18,380 nucleotides of DNA, taken from NCBI GenBank assembly GCA_903958285.1, contig CAJBSR010000105.1, positions 1 through 18,380 on the forward strand, in the 5' to 3' direction. The stretch comes from an uncultured Sphingomonadales bacterium (GTDB taxonomy: Bacteria; Pseudomonadota; Alphaproteobacteria; Sphingomonadales; Sphingomonadaceae). The position numbers were made by a program, and so were the translations under genes. Below are positions 7,668 to 14,432 of the stretch, piece after piece (the first letter of the stretch is position 1; every line of letters begins with the position of its first letter). A model generated the notes under the pieces. It made no database searches and was not told the DNA's origin. It was given only the letters and a program-made list of their open reading frames with translations.

Positions 7668-8930
7668 ATGACAGACCAAAGCACCCGCTATTCGCGCTCC
7701 GCGATGTTGCTCCATTGGGCCATCGCGCTGCTTCTCGTCTTTAACTTCGGCCTTGGCGAACGCACCGAAGATCTGGAGCGTGGCCCCGAACTGTTCTGGG
7801 TGATGCAGCTCCACAAGTCGATCGGCATCACCGTGCTGTTGCTCTCGCTTTGGCGGCTTGGCCTGCGCCTTGTGACGCCGCGGCCTGCCAAGGTGGCGGA
7901 TGGACGGGTCGCGCAGCTTTTGTCCACGGCGGTCCATTGGGGCTTTTATGCCGTAATGATTATCGTGCCTCTGTCGGGCTGGGTTCTGGTCTCCACCGCG
8001 AAGGTGCAACTGCCAACGATGCTGTATGGCGTCATCCCTTGGCCACACCTCCCGATTGCCGGGCATGACGCGCATGAAGCGGCCGAAGAAGTGCATGAAC
8101 TCATGGCCGATCTGATCATTCCGCTGCTCGCGTTGCACATCATTGGCGCTGTCCGGCACCAGTTCCTCCTCAAGGACGCTCTTTTGGAACGCATGGTGCC
8201 TGTGCGCCGCGTGGGTGTGGCCGGGTTCGCTCTCTTGATCGCCTCGCTTGTCGGGGCCTTTGCCCTGGCGATGAACATGCCCTCCCCCAACACGCCGCAG
8301 CCGGGCCAGACGCTCCCTGATTTCAAGCAGGCTCAGCTTGCGCCGCCCGCCGCAGCGCCAGTTGCGACGGCTGTCGTTGACGAAGCGGTCAACGCACAGG
8401 CCGCAGCAGAGCCTGCTGCCAAGTCGGTCCCGGATTGGCGCGTCGCCAAAGGCGGGCGGCTCGGCTTTAAAGTGACCGTCAATGGGGAGGCGGTTTCGGG
8501 TAGTTTTGGCGATTGGGACGCCAAGATCGCGTTTGACCCCGAGCAGCTCGACAAATCCTCGATCAAGGCCACGATTGCGCTGGCCTCGGTCAACAGCGGC
8601 GATAGCGGCCGGGATGACATGCTGCGCGGCGATGACTTTTTTGGCACGGCCAGCCCCATGGCGCGCTTCACCGCAGACCGCATCCGCGCCAAGGGGGGCA
8701 ACCGCTATGAAGCGCAGGGCGCCCTGCGGATGAGGGGCGTGTCCAAACCTGTCTCGCTGGCGTTCTCGCTCGACATTGACGGCAAGGAGGCGCGCGCTTC
8801 GGGCACCGCGACATTTGACCGTCGCGATTTTGGTATCGGGACTGGCCAGTTCTCCGATACGGGGACGATCTCAGGCGACGTTACTGTCGATTTCGCGTTC
8901 CGCGCAAACATGGTTGAAAAGGCGGGATAA
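7668..8930 (+). CDS. Cytochrome b561 membrane domain fused to a YceI-like domain
   Basis: A two-part protein of 420 residues. Residues 1-175 form a di-heme cytochrome b561-type module. It has four membrane spans and candidate heme-ligand histidines at His16 (LLHWA), His49 (LHKSIG), His90 (VHWGFY) and His157/His164 (LHIIGAVRH). A fifth span (about 183-202) leads into an Ala/Pro-rich linker (about 204-252). Residues about 253-418 are a YceI-family domain, a lipocalin-like barrel that binds isoprenoid lipids or quinones, here probably periplasmic. In E. coli the two functions are separate neighbours, yceJ and yceI. ATG 7668 puts a b561-like N-terminus first; no strong ribosome-binding site precedes it. 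The frame is open upstream to 7503, but that part does not resemble the family. The next gene begins one base after the stop. Confidence 0.85.
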   Translation: MTDQSTRYSRSAMLLHWAIALLLVFNFGLGERTEDLERGPELFWVMQLHKSIGITVLLLSLWRLGLRLVTPRPAKVADGRVAQLLSTAVHWGFYAVMIIVPLSGWVLVSTAKVQLPTMLYGVIPWPHLPIAGHDAHEAAEEVHELMADLIIPLLALHIIGAVRHQFLLKDALLERMVPVRRVGVAGFALLIASLVGAFALAMNMPSPNTPQPGQTLPDFKQAQLAPPAAAPVATAVVDEAVNAQAAAEPAAKSVPDWRVAKGGRLGFKVTVNGEAVSGSFGDWDAKIAFDPEQLDKSSIKATIALASVNSGDSGRDDMLRGDDFFGTASPMARFTADRIRAKGGNRYEAQGALRMRGVSKPVSLAFSLDIDGKEARASGTATFDRRDFGIGTGQFSDTGTISGDVTVDFAFRANMVEKAG

Positions 8931-8931
8931 C

Positions 8932-9483
8932 ATGAACAGCATTGGAAAATTCGCGTCGGTCGCGCTTGTCGCGGCCGTCACGGCCTCGTCTCCGGCACAG
9001 GCAAGCCCGCAAGGCTGGCAGACAGCGAGCGACGTGGGTGTCTATTCGCTAATGGCTGTGTCTATCGGACTGCCGCTATTAGAGAAAGACACCAACGGCG
9101 CGCTCCAGGCCGCAGGGTCAATCGGGGCCGCGTCGCTGATTGCCACGGGGTTGAAGGAGACATTTCCCAAGACACGGCCCGATGGCAGTGACCGTAAGAG
9201 CTTTCCTTCGGGACACACGTCCAACGCTTTTGCCGCCGCTACGTCGCTGGCAGAGCGTCAGGGCTTGGCCGTCGGCATTCCGGCCTTCGCCGTCGCAGGC
9301 TTTGTCGGCCTCGCGCGCGTCGAGGGGAAGAAGCATTATTGGTCCGACGTTGCCGTCGGGGCAGGCATCGGTTCGCTTGCGGGGTTCCTCATCACACGCA
9401 AACATCCCACCGCCCAACAGAGCGCGCTTTACCCGTGGGGGGACACCAAAAGTGCAGGCTTCACTTACGCCACCCGCTTCTAA
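8932..9483 (+). CDS. Secreted or membrane PAP2-superfamily phosphatase
   Basis: Likely removes phosphate from a lipid phosphate or other phosphoester outside the cytoplasm. The 183-residue protein has an N-terminal signal peptide with probable cleavage after AQA (residues 22-24). All three PAP2 motifs are present: KETFPKTRP (Lys75, Arg82), PSGH (92-95, catalytic His95), and Arg129-x5-His135-x3-Asp139. The usual Ser before Arg129 is Ala. It is shorter and less hydrophobic than classical six-span PAP2 enzymes and ends in an aromatic-rich GFTYATRF. The start is ATG 8932, one base after the b561-YceI stop, with AAGG at 8919-8922, so the pair is probably co-transcribed. An earlier reading in this frame would lie inside the preceding gene. 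The substrate is unknown. Confidence 0.82.
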   Translation: MNSIGKFASVALVAAVTASSPAQASPQGWQTASDVGVYSLMAVSIGLPLLEKDTNGALQAAGSIGAASLIATGLKETFPKTRPDGSDRKSFPSGHTSNAFAAATSLAERQGLAVGIPAFAVAGFVGLARVEGKKHYWSDVAVGAGIGSLAGFLITRKHPTAQQSALYPWGDTKSAGFTYATRF

Positions 9484-9489
9484 CGTGAA

Positions 9490-10566
9490 TTAAAGGCCGG
9501 TCAGTCGGGTGATGTGGCCCATCTTGCGGCCGGCGCGCGCCTCATGCTTGCCGTAGAGATGAAGATGCGTCAGCGGGTCTGACGCCCATTCCAGCCATTT
9601 GTCGGCGTCTGCGCCAATCAAATTGCGCATCTCGACGCCCGGGGCGGCCAGCTTGGTTCCCCCCAGCGGCAGGCCGATGACAGCGCGGATATGGTTCTCA
9701 AACTGGGACGTCACGGCGCCTTCGATGGTCCAGTGGCCGCTATTGTGCACGCGCGGCGCCATTTCATTGAAAACAGGGCCTTCGTCGCTGGCGAAAAACT
9801 CTATGGCGAAGACGCCGACATAATTGAGCTTTTCGGCAATGCGACGGGCCAGCGCGCGGGCGGCGGGCACCTGTTCCAGCACCTTGGGATGGGCCGGCAC
9901 CGTGGAGGTCGCCAATATGCCGTCCTTGTGCACATTCTCCGGCGCATCCCAAAAGGCGATGCTGCCCTGCTGGTCCCGCGCAATCAGCAGCGAGAATTCA
10001 TGCGCGAAGGGAACCATTTTTTCGAGGATCAGGGTGCCTGCGTCGGACAAAGCGTCCCAAGCAATGTCGGCATCACCCAGCTTTATGATGCGCGCCTGAC
10101 CCTTGCCATCATAGCCAAAGCGCGTCGTCTTCAGGATGGCGGGCGTCCCGATCTTCGTGATGGCAGCGTCAAGATCGGCGCGGCTGTTCACTTCGGCCCA
10201 GTCCGCCGTGCGCGCACCGCAATCCGCCGCAAACGTCTTTTCGCGAATGCGGTCCTGCCCGATTTCGAGCGCATCAATCGGCGGGTAGAGTGGGGCGTGC
10301 GCGGCAATGCTGCGCAGCGGGTCCGGCTCCACATTTTCAAATTCAAATGTAACGACGTCCACATCATCGGCAAAGGCGGCGAGCGCTGCACTGTCGCTAT
10401 AATCCCCCTGCACCCATTTGGCGCACACATCGGCGGCAGGGCCGCTCTCTTCGGGTGCGAAAATATGGCAGCGATAGCCGATTTGTGCAGCGGCAATGCT
10501 CAGCATGCGGCCAAGCTGGCCGCCACCGATAATGCCTATGGTCGAACCGGGGGGAAGTGTCGTCAT
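9490..10566 (-). CDS. purK: N5-carboxyaminoimidazole ribonucleotide synthase
   Basis: ATP-grasp enzyme that makes N5-CAIR from AIR, bicarbonate and ATP in de novo purine synthesis. The 358-residue protein is full length. It has an N-terminal [11 protein letters not shown] loop (11-21), [11 protein letters not shown], the ATP-grasp lysine region [11 protein letters not shown], an [19 protein letters not shown] block that holds metal ligands, and a C-terminal MGHIT. Its ATG overlaps the purE stop by four bases (ATGA at 10563-10566), so PurE and PurK are probably translationally coupled, in keeping with their handing over unstable N5-CAIR. The gene ends only six bases from the stop of the convergent PAP2 gene, leaving no room for a separate terminator. 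Confidence 0.96.
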   Translation of the reverse strand: MTTLPPGSTIGIIGGGQLGRMLSIAAAQIGYRCHIFAPEESGPAADVCAKWVQGDYSDSAALAAFADDVDVVTFEFENVEPDPLRSIAAHAPLYPPIDALEIGQDRIREKTFAADCGARTADWAEVNSRADLDAAITKIGTPAILKTTRFGYDGKGQARIIKLGDADIAWDALSDAGTLILEKMVPFAHEFSLLIARDQQGSIAFWDAPENVHKDGILATSTVPAHPKVLEQVPAARALARRIAEKLNYVGVFAIEFFASDEGPVFNEMAPRVHNSGHWTIEGAVTSQFENHIRAVIGLPLGGTKLAAPGVEMRNLIGADADKWLEWASDPLTHLHLYGKHEARAGRKMGHITRLTGL

Positions 10567-11051
10567 GAAGGTTCGTTGGCCACGCTGTCGGTCTGTGCCT
10601 TGCGCCAGGCAGCGAGCCGTTCGGCCAAGGCGGGGTCGTTAAGGGCTAGGATGGAGGCGGCCATCAGCCCGGCATTGATCGCTCCGGCCTTGCCAATGGC
10701 CAATGTGCCCACAGGCACACCGCCGGGCATTTGGACGATGGAGAGCAAACTATCCATGCCGCTCAATGCCTTGGATTCCACAGGGACACCAAGCACGGGG
10801 AGGATCGTCATCGAAGCGGCCATGCCCGGCAGATGCGCGGCACCCCCTGCGCCTGCAATGATGACTTTCAGGCCACGATCCTTGGCGGTGCGGGCATAAT
10901 CAAAGAGGCGTTCGGGCGTGCGGTGGGCTGAAACGATCCGCGTTTCGTGCGCGATATCTAGCGCGGCAAGCACTTCTGACGCGTGGCACATCGTTGCCCA
11001 ATCGGACTGGCTGCCCATGATGATGCCGATATCCGGCGGTGTTGCGGTCAT
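10563..11051 (-). CDS. purE: N5-carboxyaminoimidazole ribonucleotide mutase, class I PurE
   Basis: Rearranges N5-CAIR to CAIR, the step after PurK. The 162-residue protein has the class I landmarks: [10 protein letters not shown] (12-21), SAHRTPERL (41-49) with catalytic His43, and [12 protein letters not shown] (66-77) with His73. Class II PurE of animals works without PurK, so the purK neighbour supports class I. I chose ATG 11051, which has GAGG eight bases upstream. A TTG ten codons earlier (11081) would add residues unlike the family. The leader upstream carries a palindrome at 11080-11095. Confidence 0.96.
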   Translation of the reverse strand: MTATPPDIGIIMGSQSDWATMCHASEVLAALDIAHETRIVSAHRTPERLFDYARTAKDRGLKVIIAGAGGAAHLPGMAASMTILPVLGVPVESKALSGMDSLLSIVQMPGGVPVGTLAIGKAGAINAGLMAASILALNDPALAERLAAWRKAQTDSVANEPS

Positions 11052-11079
11052 GTCGCTGGCCTCGTCCCGTTGCTGCCCC

Positions 11080-11095
11080 AAGGCCTCAGGGCCTT
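11080..11095. promoter_or_regulatory. Palindrome in the purE leader
   Basis: AAGGCC TCAG GGCCTT is a perfect 6-bp inverted repeat with a four-base centre, about 30 bases upstream of the purE start codon. It may be an operator half-site pair or a leader hairpin in the purEK message. No T-run follows on the - strand. It does not match the enteric PurR box, as far as I recall that sequence. Confidence 0.35.
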
Positions 11096-11242
11096 AGAGA
11101 AATGGGCCGCCAAGCGCAACGCTATGAACCTGCAGGCGGAACATCATTAATTCTTTGTGAGTTGCATCCAAGTGGGGAGCAAGATTAAACTCCGAATCGG
11201 ACAGACCACTAAAGTGGCAAAACCAAGAAGCGACCCTTGAGC

Positions 11243-11833
11243 ATGAAGTCATTATCGGCCGATCCTCTCTTTGGCCAAGAAAATACAGAAGAATATGCGG
11301 CCATGCTTGTCGAGCTGGACTTGCTGCGTCGTAAAATCGTTGAGTTAGAACAGCTTGCCGATACTGATACATTGACGCCCTTGGCCAATCGGCGCGCATT
11401 TTTGCGGGCGGTGGACCGCGCTATTCGGTTGGCGGACCGCCACCAAACGCAAACTGCTCTCGCCTTTTTGGATGTTGATGGGTTGAAGGCGATCAACGAT
11501 GCCTATGGCCACATCACAGGCGACGCCGTCCTTCTACATATTTCAGAACGGCTCCGCAGCGCGTTTCGCGTGACCGATCTTGCCGCCCGCGTGTCCGGTG
11601 ACGAATTTGCAATCCTGCTCGATCATGTCTCCGAAGACGACGCGGAGCAGCGTATTGGTGCCTTGGTCAATGCGGTTGCAAATGACCCTGTCCGTGTTGG
11701 GCAAAAAGATCTGTCCATCCGCCTGTCTTGGGGGCTGACGATGATCCGCGCCGATGACAGTGTGGATGTTGCCATGGGCCGCGCGGACGCGGCCATGTAC
11801 CGCGCGCGCTCGGCTCAGCGTTCCGACAGATAA
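11243..11833 (+). CDS. Short diguanylate cyclase (GGDEF domain, SGDEF variant)
   Basis: Probably makes cyclic di-GMP from two GTP. The 196-residue soluble protein is a short coiled-coil-like N-terminus (about 14-38) plus one GGDEF domain, with no sensor or membrane segment. The domain starts with [13 protein letters not shown] (41-53). It keeps the metal-binding Asp77 (LDVDG) and nucleotide contacts Asn85/Asp86, and the active loop reads SGDEF (118-122) instead of GGDEF. Ser at the first position is tolerated in some active cyclases. RVTD (109-112), five residues ahead of SGDEF, matches the RxxD inhibitory site. I chose ATG 11243; TTG 11237 is also possible, and the ribosome-binding site (AAGAAG at 11225-11230) is weak. 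Its last 19 bases overlap the end of convergent gpmA. CCACT-AA-AGTGG at 11206-11217 is a possible operator. Confidence 0.85.
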   Translation: MKSLSADPLFGQENTEEYAAMLVELDLLRRKIVELEQLADTDTLTPLANRRAFLRAVDRAIRLADRHQTQTALAFLDVDGLKAINDAYGHITGDAVLLHISERLRSAFRVTDLAARVSGDEFAILLDHVSEDDAEQRIGALVNAVANDPVRVGQKDLSIRLSWGLTMIRADDSVDVAMGRADAAMYRARSAQRSDR

Positions 11834-12501
11834 TAGCGGTCTTTCGCCGAAAGGTCATCCCCCAGATCATAGACGATCGGCTGACCTGTCGGGATTTCCA
11901 GACCTGTAATTTCATCATCGGGAATGTTCGACAGATGCTTGACGAGCGCCCGCAGCGAATTGCCATGCGCTGAAATCAGCACGCGCTTTCCAGCCTTCAA
12001 CTCTGGCGCAATCCGGCTTTCCCAATAAGGCAGCACGCGGGCGATGGTGTCCTTCAGGCTTTCAGTCGCGGGCACAGTGATCCCGGCATAGCGACGGTCC
12101 TTGGACAGATCGAACTCGCTGCCCGGCTCCAGCGGGGGCGGCGGCACATCAAAGCTGCGCCGCCAGATCTTCACCTGCGCATCGCCATGCTTGGCGGCTG
12201 TCTCGGCCTTGTCGAGCCCCGTCAGCCCACCATAATGCCGCTCGTTCAGGCGATAATCCTTTTCGACCGGCAGCCAGAGGCGACCCATTTCTTCGAGCGC
12301 GAGGTTCAGCGTTTTGATCGCGCGGCTCTGCAGCGAGGTGAAGCAGCTGTCGAAATCCAGCCCCTTGTCGCGCATCAGGCGACCGGCGGCGCGCGCTTCC
12401 TCAACGCCCTTTTCGGTCACGTCGACATCCCACCAGCCGGTGAAGCGGTTTTCCAGATTCCAGGTGGACTGGCCATGGCGGATGAGGACGAGCGTGGGCA
12501 T
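11815..12501 (-). CDS. gpmA: 2,3-bisphosphoglycerate-dependent phosphoglycerate mutase
   Basis: Interconverts 3- and 2-phosphoglycerate in glycolysis/gluconeogenesis. The 228-residue protein matches the short alphaproteobacterial form (enteric GpmA is about 250). The phospho-histidine motif is [10 protein letters not shown] with His9. Arg60, Glu87 in LNERHYGGL, and His179 in [10 protein letters not shown] complete the active site. I chose ATG 12501, which gives the typical [14 protein letters not shown] two codons upstream (12507) reads in frame but is less likely; the GGAG upstream is spaced about ten bases from the ATG. The stop lies inside the 3' end of the GGDEF gene on the other strand (11815-11833). 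Confidence 0.95.
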   Translation of the reverse strand: MPTLVLIRHGQSTWNLENRFTGWWDVDVTEKGVEEARAAGRLMRDKGLDFDSCFTSLQSRAIKTLNLALEEMGRLWLPVEKDYRLNERHYGGLTGLDKAETAAKHGDAQVKIWRRSFDVPPPPLEPGSEFDLSKDRRYAGITVPATESLKDTIARVLPYWESRIAPELKAGKRVLISAHGNSLRALVKHLSNIPDDEITGLEIPTGQPIVYDLGDDLSAKDRYYLSER

Positions 12502-12569
12502 CGGCAAGAGACTCCGAACGTTGGTTGATGCAGGCCTCTAGCCATGCCCCGCCGGATTGCGCAAGCGCG

Positions 12570-12860
12570 TCAGTGCGCGTTTTTCTTCACGCTTTCGTCC
12601 ATGCGCCGCAGCTGTTCCTCGGTGGCGGGTTGCTGATGGGTCGCCTTCCATTCGGCATAGGGCATGCCGTACACAATCGCGCGGCCATCATCCTTGGGCA
12701 TGTTGGCCGCTTCGGCCACCCAATCGCCCAGACAATTGCGGCAAAAACCTGCAAGGCCCATCAGATCGACATTCTGCGCATCGGTGCGATGCTGAAGATG
12801 TCGGACGAGGCGACGGAATGCTGCTGCCGCCGTAGCGTCATCAAGCGTGTCAATATCCAT
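12570..12860 (-). CDS. DUF1244-family small protein with a CxxC motif
   Basis: Conserved alphaproteobacterial protein of unknown function, 96 residues, soluble. The signature region VDLMGLAGFCRNCLGDW (31-47) contains Cys40 and Cys43 in a CRNC arrangement. It is followed by the family's VYGMPYAEWKATHQ block (about 63-76) and a charged helical tail. CxxC could bind metal or be redox-active; the sequence does not decide this. The ATG at 12860 has AAGGA about ten bases upstream. It lies between gpmA (same strand, 68 bases downstream) and the divergent pyk, only 41 bases away, so it probably shares a control region with pyk. Family assignment is from recalled motif similarity. Confidence 0.85.
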   Translation of the reverse strand: MDIDTLDDATAAAAFRRLVRHLQHRTDAQNVDLMGLAGFCRNCLGDWVAEAANMPKDDGRAIVYGMPYAEWKATHQQPATEEQLRRMDESVKKNAH

Positions 12861-12901
12861 GAATTCGGTTTCCTTCGTTTGATCGGAACTGATTAGCCGC
12901 T

Positions 12902-14389
12902 ATGGCGGGCAACGAGAAGTGGAGTGATCGTTTGACTGAATATCTGCCGCCCCGTGGCCGCAAAGTCCGCATCCTTGCAACGCTGGGTCCGGCCAGCCGG
13001 ACGCCGGAAATGATTGGCCGGCTGTTCCGCGCCGGGGCCGATGCCTTCCGCATCAATATGAGCCATGGCGATCAGGCGGACAAGGCAGAGGTCATCCGCA
13101 TCATCCGCAACCTTGAAGTGCTTCATGGCCGGACGACGACGATCCTTGTCGATCTGCAAGGCCCCAAGCTGCGCGTCGGCGCCTTTGCGGAAGGCAGCGT
13201 GATGCTGGAAACCGGGCAGGCGTTTTTGCTCGATCTCGACCCGACGCCGGGCACAGCGGCGCGCGTCTGCCTGCCGCATAAGGAGGTGTTCTACGCGCTC
13301 GAAGTCGGCTCGCGCCTGCTCCTCGACGATGGCAAGCTCGTTCTGCGCGTCACAGACAAGGGTGAGACGGCGATTGCCACCCGCGTTGAAGTGGGGGGCG
13401 TCCTGTCCAACAATAAGGGCCTGAACGTCCCCGATGTGGTGGTGCCTTTGGCGGCATTGACGGAAAAGGACCGGTCGGACCTTGCCTTTGCCGTTGACCA
13501 GAATGTGGACTGGATTGCCCTGTCCTTCGTCCAGCGTCCGGAAGATCTGGCTGAGGCACGGCGCTTGATTGGGGGTAAGGCCGCCTTGCTCGCCAAGATT
13601 GAAAAGCCCGCCGCGCTCGACCGGCTCGAGGGCATTCTTGAGCTGTGTGATGCGGTGATGGTGGCCCGCGGCGACTTGGGCGTTGAACTTCCGCCTGAAG
13701 CCGTTCCGCCTGCGCAGAAGCGCATCGTGGAAACCGCGCGCGAACTCGGCAAGCCGGTGGTCGTGGCAACCCAAATGCTGGAATCGATGATCAAATCGCC
13801 CTCGCCGACGCGAGCGGAAGTGTCTGACGTTGCGACCGCCATCTATGATGGCGCGGACGCCGTGATGCTGTCAGCTGAAAGTGCGGCAGGCGACTGGCCC
13901 GAAGAGTCGGTCGTGATGATGGACCGGATCGCCCACTCGGTGGAAGGGGACAAGGGCTATGCCCGTCGCCTCCATTTCACCGAGACGAAGGCGGACCCCA
14001 CAACGGCGGATGCGCTGGCCGAAGCGGCGTTTGACATTGCCGCAACAGTGTCGGCGAAGGCGATCATCTGCTTTACATCATCAGGCTCGACAGCGCGGCG
14101 CATTGCGCGGGAACGTCCCGCCGTGCCCATCCTCGTCCTCACGCCCAAGATGGAAACGGCGCGTCAGCTCGGCCTGCTCTGGGGCACGCATGCGGTGCAC
14201 ACGAAGGACGTTGGATCCTTTGAGGAAATGGTCGCCAAATCAAAGCGGATGGCGCTGCGCCACGGCCTCGCCAAAGGTGGCGACCGGGTGATCGTGATGG
14301 CGGGTGTACCTTTCGGAACGCCGGGCTCCACAAATGTCTTGCACGTCGTGCGCCTTACGGGCGATGAGCTGAAGGGATATGAAAGCTAG
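12902..14389 (+). CDS. pyk: Pyruvate kinase
   Basis: Transfers phosphate from phosphoenolpyruvate to ADP, the last step of glycolysis. The 495-residue protein spans the whole family fold. ILATLGPAS (24-32) and FRINMSHG (49-56) open the barrel, and VDLQGPKLRVG lies near 82-92. The catalytic Lys is in AKIEKP (about 231), the metal-binding segment is MVARGDLGVELP (about 253), TQMLESMI is near 290, and AVMLSAESAAGD near 319. The C-terminal domain (about 360-480) is complete. ATG 12902 has only a weak upstream GGAA; the protein's first twenty residues are ordinary for alphaproteobacterial enzymes. Divergent from the DUF1244 gene and followed after 43 bases by a secreted alkylsulfatase, which may be read through from pyk. 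Confidence 0.96.
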   Translation: MAGNEKWSDRLTEYLPPRGRKVRILATLGPASRTPEMIGRLFRAGADAFRINMSHGDQADKAEVIRIIRNLEVLHGRTTTILVDLQGPKLRVGAFAEGSVMLETGQAFLLDLDPTPGTAARVCLPHKEVFYALEVGSRLLLDDGKLVLRVTDKGETAIATRVEVGGVLSNNKGLNVPDVVVPLAALTEKDRSDLAFAVDQNVDWIALSFVQRPEDLAEARRLIGGKAALLAKIEKPAALDRLEGILELCDAVMVARGDLGVELPPEAVPPAQKRIVETARELGKPVVVATQMLESMIKSPSPTRAEVSDVATAIYDGADAVMLSAESAAGDWPEESVVMMDRIAHSVEGDKGYARRLHFTETKADPTTADALAEAAFDIAATVSAKAIICFTSSGSTARRIARERPAVPILVLTPKMETARQLGLLWGTHAVHTKDVGSFEEMVAKSKRMALRHGLAKGGDRVIVMAGVPFGTPGSTNVLHVVRLTGDELKGYES

Positions 14390-14432
14390 GCCGACGCGGG
14401 GAAGACATCCGGCGCGGCCCATAGGAGGGATA

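Noticed and set aside
9691..10899. A 402-codon open frame on the + strand opposite purK and purE
   Set aside because: It lies wholly antisense to two well-identified genes, has no ribosome-binding site and no recognisable domains; GC-rich coding DNA often leaves such frames open.
12560..12595. GCGC-rich repeats followed by TTTTT beyond the DUF1244 gene end
   Set aside because: The T-run is on the + strand, where no gene is being read; the stem is only about four pairs.
12893..13774. A 293-codon open frame on the - strand inside pyk
   Set aside because: Antisense to strongly conserved pyruvate kinase motifs; composition is Arg/His/Gln-rich and matches no family.
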